DNA from: a virus
DNA: 22,065 bases
Virus record (IMG/VR): IMGVR_UViG_3300032284_001479
Location: 1 to 22,065 of that record
Direction: 5' to 3' (one strand)
Shown here one piece after another: positions 7,445 through 15,199 of the stretch. A program made the position numbers and the translations under genes. The notes under the pieces were generated by a model. The model had not been told where the DNA came from and did not search any database. It saw only the letters and a program-made list of their open reading frames with translations. How positions within the stretch are numbered: the stretch's first letter is position 1; the number at the start of each line of letters is the position of its first letter.

Positions 7445-8656
7445 ATGATACAAGAGTTTAAATATACACAAAACCCCGAAGCAGATACTCCGATAATGTT
7501 CATTGATAAAGAGATTGGAGGGAAGGATGCAAATGGAGAGCCGAATATTCAGGGCAATGATTTTTTGAAGGAGTTGTTATACTTATCGGATACACTCAAT
7601 AAAAAAAATATTTGCGTTTGGATTAATTCACCAGGAGGAGTAGTAACCGAAGGGCAAAGTATTTACACCGCGATATTAAATAGTAAAGCGAAAGTAGATA
7701 CATATTGTTACGGAATAGCTGCATCAATAGCAGGGGTAATATTTCAAGCAGGACGTACCCGAATGATGGCGGACTTTGCAAAGTTAATGTATCACCCAGC
7801 ATACAGCGAAGATGGAAAGCAGGATAAAGGACTTGAGGCATTAAATCATTCGATATGTACAATGATAGCCAAAAGGACAGGAAAGACAGAAGATGAAGTT
7901 TGGGCTATCATGAATGCGGGGCGCAAAGATGACAAAGGTACATGGTTAGATGCTTATTATGCTAAAGACAATGGATTTTGTGATGAGGTGAAGGAGAGCG
8001 ATTCAGTAAATAAAAACGCGATAACAAGCGAGATGACAAGTGCAATTTATGAGAAAGCAAATTTAATATATAATAGAGTAAAAAACAACCAAACAATAAA
8101 AACAATGAATTATAAAAATTTAAACACAACATTAGGACTGCAGGAAGATGCTTCAGAGGCATCAGCCATTGTAGCGGTTACAGCCCTTAACAAATCTATG
8201 GAAGATTTGCAGAAAAAATACGATGACTTGAAAAAGAAGTTAGCGGATTGCGAAGAAGAAATGGATGCAATGAAGAAAAAAGCAAAAGCGGATGAAGATG
8301 CTACAAAAGCAAAAGCGGACGAGGATGCTAAGAATGCTAAAAAAGCAGAGGACGAGGCGAAAGCTAAGAAAGCAGATGAAGATGTTAAGAATGCAGTTGC
8401 ATTAGGTAAAATCAAAAATGATGAGGCCGTAATTAAAAACTACACCGCATTATATTTGTCAAGTCCTGAAACAACAAAAGCACTTATTGATTCATTGCCT
8501 ATCAACAAAGCAGGAGCTTCATTTATTGTAAATAAGGATGGAGAAACTCCAACCGATACGCAAGCTGAACAGTCAGCACGCAAAAACGGAATTAAGCCGG
8601 GTACTGCACAATGGTACAACGCGATTAAAGAATTTGAATTAAAATATAAAAACTAA
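7445..8656 (+). CDS. ClpP-like (S14) prohead protease fused to scaffold
   Basis: 403 residues with two parts. Residues 1-200 are a phage ClpP-like serine protease: C-V-W-I-N-S-P-G-G-V near 59, nucleophile Ser94 in G-I-A-A-S-I-A-G, His117 in M-Y-H-P-A, and a closing W-L-D-A-Y-Y-A-K-D-N-G-F-C-D-E-V. From about residue 221 the protein becomes a scaffold, with a Lys/Glu/Asp/Ala-rich coiled coil at about 250-320 and a small C-terminal domain ending NAIKEFELKYKN. Such proteases process scaffold and capsid precursors during prohead maturation. An in-frame ATG at 8105 could give the scaffold alone. The gene opens the head operon, just upstream of the capsid gene. Confidence 0.9.
   Translation: MIQEFKYTQNPEADTPIMFIDKEIGGKDANGEPNIQGNDFLKELLYLSDTLNKKNICVWINSPGGVVTEGQSIYTAILNSKAKVDTYCYGIAASIAGVIFQAGRTRMMADFAKLMYHPAYSEDGKQDKGLEALNHSICTMIAKRTGKTEDEVWAIMNAGRKDDKGTWLDAYYAKDNGFCDEVKESDSVNKNAITSEMTSAIYEKANLIYNRVKNNQTIKTMNYKNLNTTLGLQEDASEASAIVAVTALNKSMEDLQKKYDDLKKKLADCEEEMDAMKKKAKADEDATKAKADEDAKNAKKAEDEAKAKKADEDVKNAVALGKIKNDEAVIKNYTALYLSSPETTKALIDSLPINKAGASFIVNKDGETPTDTQAEQSARKNGIKPGTAQWYNAIKEFELKYKN
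8105..8656 (+). CDS. Probable internally started scaffold protein
   Basis: The ATG at 8105 is in frame with the protease gene (its residue 221) and would give 183 residues made only of the coiled-coil scaffold and the C-terminal domain. The bases before it (caaacaataaaaaca) look like the A-rich leaders before the true starts in this window, for example at 5989 and 8677, although here they are inside a coding region. Nested protease/scaffold genes are established in Mu (I and Z) and lambda (C and Nu3). The start is inferred from this parallel and the leader; protein data would be needed to prove it. Confidence 0.5.
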   Translation: MNYKNLNTTLGLQEDASEASAIVAVTALNKSMEDLQKKYDDLKKKLADCEEEMDAMKKKAKADEDATKAKADEDAKNAKKAEDEAKAKKADEDVKNAVALGKIKNDEAVIKNYTALYLSSPETTKALIDSLPINKAGASFIVNKDGETPTDTQAEQSARKNGIKPGTAQWYNAIKEFELKYKN

Positions 8657-8676
8657 TAATTAAAAAATAAAATAAA

Positions 8677-9675
8677 ATGGCAGAAGCATTATCAGTACAG
8701 GAAACCGTTTACGCAGGAGAAGCAGCAAGTTTTTTCCTTTTACGTCCGGTAGTAGAAATGGATACATACGAAAAGGGATGTATTGCATTAATTGATGGAA
8801 TTAAGAAACAACACACGCTTGACCGCTTGGAAGTTTCTAACTTTATTCAAGACCCTGCTGCAACACCAACCTCTCAAGGTTCGATTGTAGTAGATTACAA
8901 ACAGTTGATACCTCAGCGTTTCGACTTGTACATGGAGTTTAATCCTCATGATTTTGAGGTATCTTTTTGGGCCCCTGAACTTCAAAAAATGTTACTTGAT
9001 AGAGCATTGCCTCCAACAGCAAGTAACTTTTTGCTGTTACAGTTAATGCGAAGAGTAAACCAGTACTATGAATATGCTATTTGGAACTCACGTATAGCTT
9101 ATGCTCCCGGAGGAAGTCAAACAGTACCTGCATGGCTTACAGCAGCGACCTCAAATAATAACTTCTATTATTTTGATGGTTTGCTCAAAAAAGCGTTAGA
9201 CGACCCAAACACTATTGATGTGCCATCACCAGTAGCATTGACAGCAGCAAACATTCGTACAGCATTTGATACAGCTATTAACCTTGTACCTCCTGCATTA
9301 CTTGCACGTTATGGAAAAATGGGATTAAGAGTATTAGTAAGTAATGCTGACTGGTTGAAATATAACACAGCATTAAGAACAGATGCCTTTAAAAACCAAA
9401 ATACTACTGAAGCATCACAGGATATGTGGAATGGTTATGATGTAGTAAGATGTGCGGGAATACCTGAAAACACCTTCTTTATGTGTATTGCAAATCCAAA
9501 TCCTCAAAGCGGAAACGCATTTATCGGAGTGAATGAGTTTACCGATAAAGATAATTTGAAGATGGCTCCAACAGTTGCATATTCAGACCTTTGGTTTGTA
9601 CGTGCGATGCAGAAAGTAGATGTAAATTGGGGATTTGCTGACCAATTAGTAATGTACACAACAGCAACAGCGTAA
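8677..9675 (+). CDS. Major capsid protein
   Basis: 332 residues, directly after the protease/scaffold gene, with the size and composition of a major capsid protein. It has no signal peptide or membrane segment and has an even mix of strand and helix. The helical stretch LLLQLMRRVNQYYEYAIWNSR could be the spine helix of an HK97-type fold, and the end (SDLWFVRAMQKVDVNWGFADQLVMYT) resembles the last strands of capsid proteins from Bacteroidetes phages. The HK97 fold is inferred and not visible as a motif. No obvious processing site is seen near the N-terminus. Its A-rich leader (aaaataaaataaa) is typical of highly translated genes here. Confidence 0.82.
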   Translation: MAEALSVQETVYAGEAASFFLLRPVVEMDTYEKGCIALIDGIKKQHTLDRLEVSNFIQDPAATPTSQGSIVVDYKQLIPQRFDLYMEFNPHDFEVSFWAPELQKMLLDRALPPTASNFLLLQLMRRVNQYYEYAIWNSRIAYAPGGSQTVPAWLTAATSNNNFYYFDGLLKKALDDPNTIDVPSPVALTAANIRTAFDTAINLVPPALLARYGKMGLRVLVSNADWLKYNTALRTDAFKNQNTTEASQDMWNGYDVVRCAGIPENTFFMCIANPNPQSGNAFIGVNEFTDKDNLKMAPTVAYSDLWFVRAMQKVDVNWGFADQLVMYTTATA

Positions 9676-9700
9676 TAACAATTAAAAACTAAATAAGAAA

Positions 9701-10141
9701 ATGAAAAAGATAATATCATTAATTGCACTTACTTTAATAGTAACATTCGCAATAGCGCAATCAACAACTCCGAGATTCGGAACTACATCCTCAAATGATA
9801 ATACCGGCCGTGTATTAACATACGGATATATCAACGTGAATTTAGCGACTGCACAGGCATCAGCTTATCAGATTCCTAACTACTATTTCACTACTATAAG
9901 AATCCAAACACTTACCCACGCATTGACGGATAGTGTATCTGTTACTTATGCTCACCTTGGCGACCATATCGAGATGATATTTACAGCCGATACATTAACA
10001 GCAGGAAGAGTAGTAACATTCGGAAATCACCTTAAATCAGCAGGTACATTAACAGTTGCTAAATCGAAGAAAGCGACAGCCATATTTGTGTTTGATGGAA
10101 CAGCTTGGATTGAAGAAGATAGAACTATTTGCACTAACTAA
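9701..10141 (+). CDS. Signal-peptide-bearing capsid-module protein, paralogue of the next gene
   Basis: 146 residues. The N-terminus is a clear Sec signal: MKK, a hydrophobic core IISLIALTLIVTFAIA, and probable cleavage after Ala19 before Gln20, the 'A-x-A-Q' pattern common in Bacteroidetes. The mature part is beta-rich. Its last 55 residues align with the end of the 10144 protein: GDHIEMIF/GDVMIIKL, GRVVTFGN/GRTVTFST, ATAIFVFD/CIVRFMFD and AWIEEDRTI/KWVEMSRAI. A secreted protein among capsid genes is unusual. It could be a decoration protein that acquired a signal, or a surface protein. The gene has an A-rich leader and is followed after two bases by its paralogue. Confidence 0.82.
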   Translation: MKKIISLIALTLIVTFAIAQSTTPRFGTTSSNDNTGRVLTYGYINVNLATAQASAYQIPNYYFTTIRIQTLTHALTDSVSVTYAHLGDHIEMIFTADTLTAGRVVTFGNHLKSAGTLTVAKSKKATAIFVFDGTAWIEEDRTICTN

Positions 10142-10143
10142 AC

Positions 10144-10527
10144 ATGAGCCAAGCAGCAAGATATATAGGTGCAGAGCCATCTATTGGCGGTACGTACCAA
10201 CTACCATACAGAGAAACCCAAGCGGTTGCCTATGGTAGTTCAGTAAAGATAACCCCATTGGATGCACGTTCTGAAAGCATATTGGTGCTATTTGCAACGA
10301 TAACGGGAGCGATGACTTTAACAGCCGATACAACCACTCCTTGCGATGGAGATGTAATGATTATTAAATTACCAATGGACGCAACAGGTCGAACAGTAAC
10401 CTTTTCAACAGGATTTACAGACACAGCATCAACAATAGTAGGTACAGCTAACAGCGTATGTATTGTTAGATTTATGTTTGACGTGAACACTTTGAAATGG
10501 GTAGAAATGTCAAGAGCAATTAATTAA
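10144..10527 (+). CDS. Small beta-rich structural protein, paralogue of the previous gene without signal peptide
   Basis: 127 residues, related to the 9701 protein over its C-terminal half (GD-x5-7-L, GRTVTFSTGF, V-C-I-V-R-F-M-F-D, WVEMSRAI) but with a cytoplasmic-type N-terminus (MSQAARYIGAEP). It contains TLTADTT and repeated short strands, as expected of a small jelly-roll-like or decoration protein. Its place two genes after the capsid gene suits a head decoration or stabilising protein; this is inferred. It begins two bases after the stop of its paralogue. Confidence 0.78.
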   Translation: MSQAARYIGAEPSIGGTYQLPYRETQAVAYGSSVKITPLDARSESILVLFATITGAMTLTADTTTPCDGDVMIIKLPMDATGRTVTFSTGFTDTASTIVGTANSVCIVRFMFDVNTLKWVEMSRAIN

Positions 10528-10547
10528 ACCAAATAAATAAACCACAA

Positions 10548-10880
10548 ATGGCAAAAGAAGTAAAAACACCGGAAACAAAAGCTACCGATAAGGAAGTAAT
10601 GGCAGGACTAATAGACTTGCTAAAAAAGAACCCCAAAATTAAGAAAGTGTATTTTAATGAGAACGGAGATTTTTATCTTCACTCTCATAAAGTTACTGTT
10701 CACGAATTAAACGACCTTGGATTTTCAGTATCAACAAAAGAAGTTGAATGTTGCCCGGGAGTTAAATGGGGAATTGCAAAGATTACCAACGAACTTAACA
10801 AAAACGTGATTTCAAAGCGTGTGAATGTTGAGTATGTTCCGGTAGCAAAAATATTAACACGCGAGGAGATTTTAAACTAA
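10548..10880 (+). CDS. Hypothetical protein in head-tail region
   Basis: 110 residues, no family recognised. It has a charged N-terminus (KEVKTPETKATDKEV), an amphipathic helix (MAGLIDLLKKNPKIKK), a strand pair (VYFNENGDFYLHSHK), and ECCPGVKWGIAKI, which contains an adjacent Cys pair. It has no membrane segment. The leader (aaaccaaataaataaaccacaa before ATG) is almost identical to the one before the chaperone gene at 13132. It lies between the capsid genes and the sheath, a spot often taken by head-tail adaptor proteins, so that role is possible but unproven. Confidence 0.8.
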   Translation: MAKEVKTPETKATDKEVMAGLIDLLKKNPKIKKVYFNENGDFYLHSHKVTVHELNDLGFSVSTKEVECCPGVKWGIAKITNELNKNVISKRVNVEYVPVAKILTREEILN

Positions 10881-10884
10881 AGAC

Positions 10885-11100
10885 ATGATTACAACAATCG
10901 AAGAAGCAAAAGCAGTAGTACATTATTCAACTGATAGATACGATAATATTGTAGTTATTGAGGATGGAACAGTAGTATGTTCAAATGATTCAACCGCTTT
11001 ACAGGATGTTGTGGATAATAACAATGTATTTATTTTGAAAGGGGACTTGCAGAAAACAGTTAAAAAAACAAAAGCTAAACAAGAAGATACAATAGTATAA
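10885..11100 (+). CDS. Small hypothetical protein before the sheath
   Basis: 71 residues, no family recognised. It has an acidic/aliphatic N-terminal half with strands (NIVVIEDGTVVCSND, NNNVFILKGD) and a Lys-rich C-terminus (KTVKKTKAKQED). There is no signal peptide or membrane segment. It begins four bases after the 10548 gene and its stop overlaps the sheath start (TAATG), which suggests coupling to sheath translation. Confidence 0.72.
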   Translation: MITTIEEAKAVVHYSTDRYDNIVVIEDGTVVCSNDSTALQDVVDNNNVFILKGDLQKTVKKTKAKQEDTIV

Positions 11101-12686
11101 TGGGAACTTTTCAGACAGGATTCACTTTCGTAAAAGGAGTATTAACAAACGGAGCAGCATTGCCCGGTAATGATTACATTTCTTCTTTAATATTTTACAC
11201 TAACACACCACCGACAGGATTCCCATCAAACGGAATTAAGGAATGTTTCTCGATTCAAGATGCGATTAATTCAGGAGTAGTTAATACTCATGTTGGTGAG
11301 ACAAAAGCGATTGGGAAGTTGGCAATAGGTACAGCAGGAGCGACTGGGGATATAATTAATATTTATTTTCAGGAGCCGATTAATCCTACAAATACCAACC
11401 CATCACCAAATCAAGTATTATTAGGAACGTACACAGTAGCAAGTACTGATACCACCGCAACATTACAGGCAGCAGCAATAGCGGCAGTAATCAACAGCAA
11501 TACTTACATTACAGGATATACAGCAGTATCGAGTACAACAACTGTACTTATAACAGTTCGTGCAGGATTAGGGGTGTATCCAAATTCAGGAACAGTATTC
11601 AGTACAGTATATACCCCGATTGGGTCAAGTACATTTGTAGGTACATGGACACAGCCGACAGGTTCAGGAGGTACCACTCAAGGGGTGGCTTCATTTATTG
11701 ATATTATCTATTACCATGTATCGGAGTTCTTCCGTATGAATCCGCAGGGAGTTTTATGGTTAGGGATATTTGCAGTTCCGGGAACATTTAACTTTTCCGA
11801 AGTAACAACTATTCAGAATAATGCAAGTGGTCAAATAAGACAAGTAGGTATTTATACTCCAACAAGAACAGTAGTAAGTAATTCGGCTGCTGATATTGTT
11901 GCCCTTAATACTGTTTGTCAAACATTGGATAATACTAAGATGCCATTGTCGGCAGTTATATCACAGGATATGCACAGCGTAACCGACTTAACTACATTGC
12001 CGAATAATTCAGGACTTAATTGTCCCTGGGTGAGTACAGTAATTTCTCAAGATGGTAACGCTCAAGGATTTGCACTATATAAAGCATACGGAAGTACGAT
12101 AGGAAATATTGGAGCGATATTAGGAGTAATTTCAACAGTACAGGTAAGTGCGGATATTGCACAACCTATATCAGGTAATAACATCTCTAATCAATCAGAA
12201 AATCAAGTTCCTGCACTTGGTAATGGTACTTTAATAAGTACAGTAACTACAGGACAGCAAACACAATTTGATAACTACCGCTATATCTATACTAATAACT
12301 ATGTAGGATATACAGGTACTTATTTTAATGATTCTCATTGTTGCATTGTTCAGAATAGCAACTACGCATGGATTGAGCAGAACAGAGTAGAGGCAAAGAT
12401 TGAGCGATTGATGTATCAGGCATATTTGCCTTACCTTAAATCACAGCTTCAGTTAAATGCTGATGGTACTTTATATAATCCATTAGTATCTTCATTGGAA
12501 AGTGTAGGGAATGAGGCACTTGCAGTCATGGTTAGAGCAGGGGAATTAAGCGGAGTTGAAACAGTAATCAACCCGAATCAGAATATAACAGTAAGTGGTA
12601 AATTGGTTGTAACGCTTTATGAGCAAAACAACCCGATAGCACGTAATATCGAAGTAGATATAAATTCAGTAACAGTATTACCTTAA
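11100..12686 (+). CDS. Contractile tail sheath protein (DUF2586 type)
   Basis: 528 residues. Size, position directly before a tube gene and the general pattern match the DUF2586 sheath proteins of Bacteroidetes Mu-like phages. The opening strand region is followed by an inserted, Thr/Ser-rich beta domain (about residues 70-200), then a conserved core with VASFIDIIYYHVSEFFRMNPQ and GIFAVPG, and a C-terminal part with WIEQNRVEAKIERLMYQAYLPYL that would form the joining arms between subunits. The Thr/Ser-rich insert probably lies on the outer surface of the tail. The sheath is the contractile tube around the tail tube, so the phage is a myovirus type. Confidence 0.87.
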   Translation: MGTFQTGFTFVKGVLTNGAALPGNDYISSLIFYTNTPPTGFPSNGIKECFSIQDAINSGVVNTHVGETKAIGKLAIGTAGATGDIINIYFQEPINPTNTNPSPNQVLLGTYTVASTDTTATLQAAAIAAVINSNTYITGYTAVSSTTTVLITVRAGLGVYPNSGTVFSTVYTPIGSSTFVGTWTQPTGSGGTTQGVASFIDIIYYHVSEFFRMNPQGVLWLGIFAVPGTFNFSEVTTIQNNASGQIRQVGIYTPTRTVVSNSAADIVALNTVCQTLDNTKMPLSAVISQDMHSVTDLTTLPNNSGLNCPWVSTVISQDGNAQGFALYKAYGSTIGNIGAILGVISTVQVSADIAQPISGNNISNQSENQVPALGNGTLISTVTTGQQTQFDNYRYIYTNNYVGYTGTYFNDSHCCIVQNSNYAWIEQNRVEAKIERLMYQAYLPYLKSQLQLNADGTLYNPLVSSLESVGNEALAVMVRAGELSGVETVINPNQNITVSGKLVVTLYEQNNPIARNIEVDINSVTVLP

Positions 12687-12690
12687 AAAT

Positions 12691-13110
12691 ATGCAACCAG
12701 TATTAATAAATGGCGTGAATTACGCATGGAGTAACATAACTTGGATGTGGTACTCACTTCCTTTAATCGGAATAAAATCTATTTCGTATGAAGCGATGCA
12801 AAAAACAGAATTGAATTATGGAGCAGGTGTAATGCCTATTTCAGAGGCAGTAGGTAATTATGAGTTTAAAGGCGAGATTGAAGTATATGCTGATGAGTGG
12901 AATAAAATTATTCAGGCAGCACCAAATAAAGACCCACTACAAATACCTCGTACCGATATGCAGGTAGTATTTGGTGGTTCGAGAGTAAATTCGAAGGTTG
13001 ATATTTTGCAGTCAGTAAAATTCACAAATGACCCGATAATGGTTAAGCAGGGCGACACTTTAATTAGTGTTAAACTTACCTTGTCCATTGCAGGAATCCA
13101 ACATAAATAA
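12691..13110 (+). CDS. Tail tube protein
   Basis: 139 residues directly after the sheath gene, the usual tube position. The sequence is beta-rich (ITWMWYSLPLIGIKSISYE, EGEIEVYADE-type strands, VVFGG) with a closing DTLISVKLTLSIAGI strand. This suits a Mu gpM / P2 FII type tube fold that stacks as hexameric rings inside the sheath. No diagnostic motif is needed beyond order and size. It begins four bases after the sheath stop. Confidence 0.82.
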   Translation: MQPVLINGVNYAWSNITWMWYSLPLIGIKSISYEAMQKTELNYGAGVMPISEAVGNYEFKGEIEVYADEWNKIIQAAPNKDPLQIPRTDMQVVFGGSRVNSKVDILQSVKFTNDPIMVKQGDTLISVKLTLSIAGIQHK

Positions 13111-13131
13111 ACCAATTAAATAAACCACAAA

Positions 13132-13476
13132 ATGCCAAAATTAAGTAATGAAGAAATCCAAGCAAAAGCCGATGAATTGTCGGCTAAGTTTGGTAATACA
13201 GTAACACCGATTGTATTTAATGTTTCAGATGATGACCAAGTAATTGGATATTGTCAGGAGCCGGAGTATGATGTAATGATGTATGCGACTGATTGCTACC
13301 TTTCAAGAGAGGTAAGTAAGGCAGTAGAGGCATGTTTAAAGAATTGTTTAATTGTCGAAGAAAGCGACAGCCGCATATTAAGTAATGAAAGGAAGCATGC
13401 ACGAATAAGAGCGAGTTTCACAAATGCGGTAACAAAATTAATCATTCCATTTGCGGATGAGTATAAAAAAAAATAG
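13132..13476 (+). CDS. Tail assembly chaperone, short (pre-frameshift) form
   Basis: 114 residues ending in DEYKKK at a TAG (13474-13476). It sits between the tube and tape measure genes, where tail assembly chaperones (lambda gpG, Mu/P2 type) are encoded in two forms. The sequence is mixed charged and helical (NEEIQAKADELSAKFGN, ADCYLSREVSKAVEACLKNCLI). A run of nine A bases (13465-13473) precedes the TAG, and the -1 frame is open from there to 13661, so a longer fusion is expected. The leader is nearly the same as that before 10548. Confidence 0.85.
   Translation: MPKLSNEEIQAKADELSAKFGNTVTPIVFNVSDDDQVIGYCQEPEYDVMMYATDCYLSREVSKAVEACLKNCLIVEESDSRILSNERKHARIRASFTNAVTKLIIPFADEYKKK
13467..13473 (+). 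promoter_or_regulatory. Programmed -1 frameshift slippery site (A AAA AAA)
   Basis: The heptamer A AAA AAA is in the right phase in the zero frame (AAA codons at 13468-13470 and 13471-13473) and is followed directly by TAG. A -1 slip makes the ribosome read ATA (13473-13475) and continue. The -1 frame has a TAA at 13464-13466, so it opens exactly at the slippery run. Confidence 0.8.
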
Positions 13477-13661
13477 CTGAAATAAGTAAGCAAGTTCAAG
13501 GAAGCGAATTGGGGCGAACAGCATCCTTAATTCGCTTTTTTTTTAAAGAGGATGTTATGGCAAATTTAAAGAGTGGTAAGTGGACAATGGATGATTATCT
13601 TTTAGCAAAAGAACAATTATATTATGCTTTGAAAACTACAGGGCAAATGAATAAGGAGTAA
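13467..13661 (+). CDS. Tail assembly chaperone, -1 frameshift extension (GT form)
   Basis: This frame has no start of its own. It is reached by the -1 slip at 13467-13473 and adds 62 residues (IAEISKQVQGSELGRTASL and onward) to the 114-residue short form, giving a 176-residue GT protein. The middle is RFFFKEDVMANLKSGKWT-type sequence followed by YLLAKEQLYYAL, which is typical of chaperone extensions before tape measure genes. It ends at TAA 13659-13661, overlapping the tape measure ATG (TAATG). The short form normally coats the tape measure and the T part recruits tube protein. This is family knowledge; the frameshift itself is read directly from the sequence. Confidence 0.8.
   Translation, partial: KKIAEISKQVQGSELGRTASLIRFFFKEDVMANLKSGKWTMDDYLLAKEQLYYALKTTGQMNKE
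13502..13544 (+). promoter_or_regulatory. Hairpin plus T-run inside the chaperone extension
   Basis: AAGCGAATT (13502-13510) and AATTCGCTT (13529-13537) form a perfect 9-bp stem with an 18-base loop, followed by T's to 13544. The hairpin lies about 28 bases after the slippery site, farther than usual stimulators (5-9). It also has the form of an intrinsic terminator, although the T-run codes for the Phe-Phe-Phe of the extension. It may act as an attenuator between tail modules or be incidental. Confidence 0.5.
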
Positions 13662-15199
13662 TGGCTGATAATACAGATGTAAAATATACCCTCATACTCG
13701 AAGGGATAGACCGATTAGAAAGTAGTTTAAAAACTGCAAAGCATCATACGGATGAGTTGGGCGATGCTATGGGGCATCTTAAAACGGTAGTAGTAGAAGC
13801 AATAGCTGCTTATGCAGGATTTGAAACACTTAAAGAATCATTAAAAGATTTCCAAGCACATAAAGTTGCGGTTGCTGAACTGACAGCGATGTATAAAAAC
13901 AACAGCGAAGGCATGAGTGAAAATGTCGAGCAGTTGAAAGAGATAGCAGAAAAGCAACAAAAGCAGACGGGAGTATTTGCCGAGAATACAATGGCGGCCG
14001 AATCCGCATTGATGAAATATAAGGGATTGAAGATTGGCATGGAAGAGTTAATACCGGTAATGGCAGATATGGCAGGTAAGACTTATGATGTAGCGAGTAA
14101 AGCGGATTTGATGGGGCGAGCATTAACCCATCCCGAAACAGCCGCACGATTATTAAGACAGGAAGGTATATTTTTAGGTAAACAGCAACAGGAGTTATTA
14201 GCACACCTAAACGAAACAGGGAAACAGGCAGAGGCCCAGGGGATAATATTTGAAGCATTAAAACAAAAGTTTCAGGGAGTATCACAGGCGATTTATGATG
14301 CCGATACCTCGCAACAATTAGCTATTGGATTTAAGGAGGTAAAGGAGCAGATAGGGGAGTTTATAGAAAGGGGGTTAATACGGATGATGCCATATATTAA
14401 AGCATTGATGGAACACATTAAGGATGTAGTTAAGTGGATGGATGAGCATAGAAAAGTAGTTATGGCCGTAGTTGAAGTAGTAGGGGTTGCGGTTGCTATT
14501 TGGGGAACATACACATTAATACTAAAAGCGGGTGCGGCAGCGATGGCAATAGCTGAAGGCGCACAACTTGCACTTAATACCGCAATGTCCGCCAACCCGA
14601 TAGGATTAATAATTACCTTAGTATCTGCATTGATTGTGGAATTGGGAATATTATATGCCAACTACAAAAGCATTGAAGAACTGCACGAAACCCAAGCACA
14701 GAAAGCATTGACGGACGGAATAAAAAAAGAGAATGACCAACTCGAACTACTAACAAAGTCCTACCAAAACCACATGCACATCACTAAAGAACTTGCCCAA
14801 CAAAAGGCAATGATTTTAGAAAAAAACAATTTGATGGAGGAGGAGCAGAATCTGAATCGTGAAAAAAGAGATATGCAACTTAAAGGTGAACTAACGGAAA
14901 GCCAAAGCAGGATATTTGATTTACGTTATCAGGATTTGATAGGTCGTAAAAAAGCACTTGAAACATTCGGCAAAGGAGAAAAAGGAGCAACAGGAAAGAA
15001 CGCACTTATCCCCGAAAGCCAAAGCGATAAAGTAACAGGGACCAAACAGGTAGTTATAAATGTAAGTATTAACAAATTGGTGGAAATGATAAAGATAGAG
15101 GCACAAAACATTAGGGAGGGAGCAAGTTCGGCAGGTAGCGATGTTGCAAAAGCACTATTAGGAGCAGTAGACCAATTCTCAGCTTCAGCAGATATATAA
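13661..15199 (+). CDS. Tail tape measure protein
   Basis: 512 residues, long helices throughout with two hydrophobic segments in the middle (about residues 261-340: VVMAVVEVVGVAVAIWGTY, then PIGLIITLVSALIVELGIL). This matches the tape measure pattern of coiled coil flanking membrane-active helices. The N-terminal 150 residues contain LKDFQAHKVAVAELTAMYKNNSE and repeated Met/Ala-rich helices. The length is short for the class. At about 1.5 angstrom per residue it would set a tail near 75 nm (rule of thumb, inference). It follows the frameshifted chaperone, which fixes the assignment, and overlaps the next gene by one base. Confidence 0.9.
   Translation: MADNTDVKYTLILEGIDRLESSLKTAKHHTDELGDAMGHLKTVVVEAIAAYAGFETLKESLKDFQAHKVAVAELTAMYKNNSEGMSENVEQLKEIAEKQQKQTGVFAENTMAAESALMKYKGLKIGMEELIPVMADMAGKTYDVASKADLMGRALTHPETAARLLRQEGIFLGKQQQELLAHLNETGKQAEAQGIIFEALKQKFQGVSQAIYDADTSQQLAIGFKEVKEQIGEFIERGLIRMMPYIKALMEHIKDVVKWMDEHRKVVMAVVEVVGVAVAIWGTYTLILKAGAAAMAIAEGAQLALNTAMSANPIGLIITLVSALIVELGILYANYKSIEELHETQAQKALTDGIKKENDQLELLTKSYQNHMHITKELAQQKAMILEKNNLMEEEQNLNREKRDMQLKGELTESQSRIFDLRYQDLIGRKKALETFGKGEKGATGKNALIPESQSDKVTGTKQVVINVSINKLVEMIKIEAQNIREGASSAGSDVAKALLGAVDQFSASADI

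Noticed and set aside
8110-8415. Leftward open frame of 101 codons opposite the scaffold region
   Set aside because: Low-complexity Ala/Ser/Phe protein that is the mirror of the Lys/Glu/Ala coiled coil; a shadow frame.
13830-14661. Leftward open frames opposite the tape measure gene
   Set aside because: Shadow frames of the tape measure gene without leaders or promoters.
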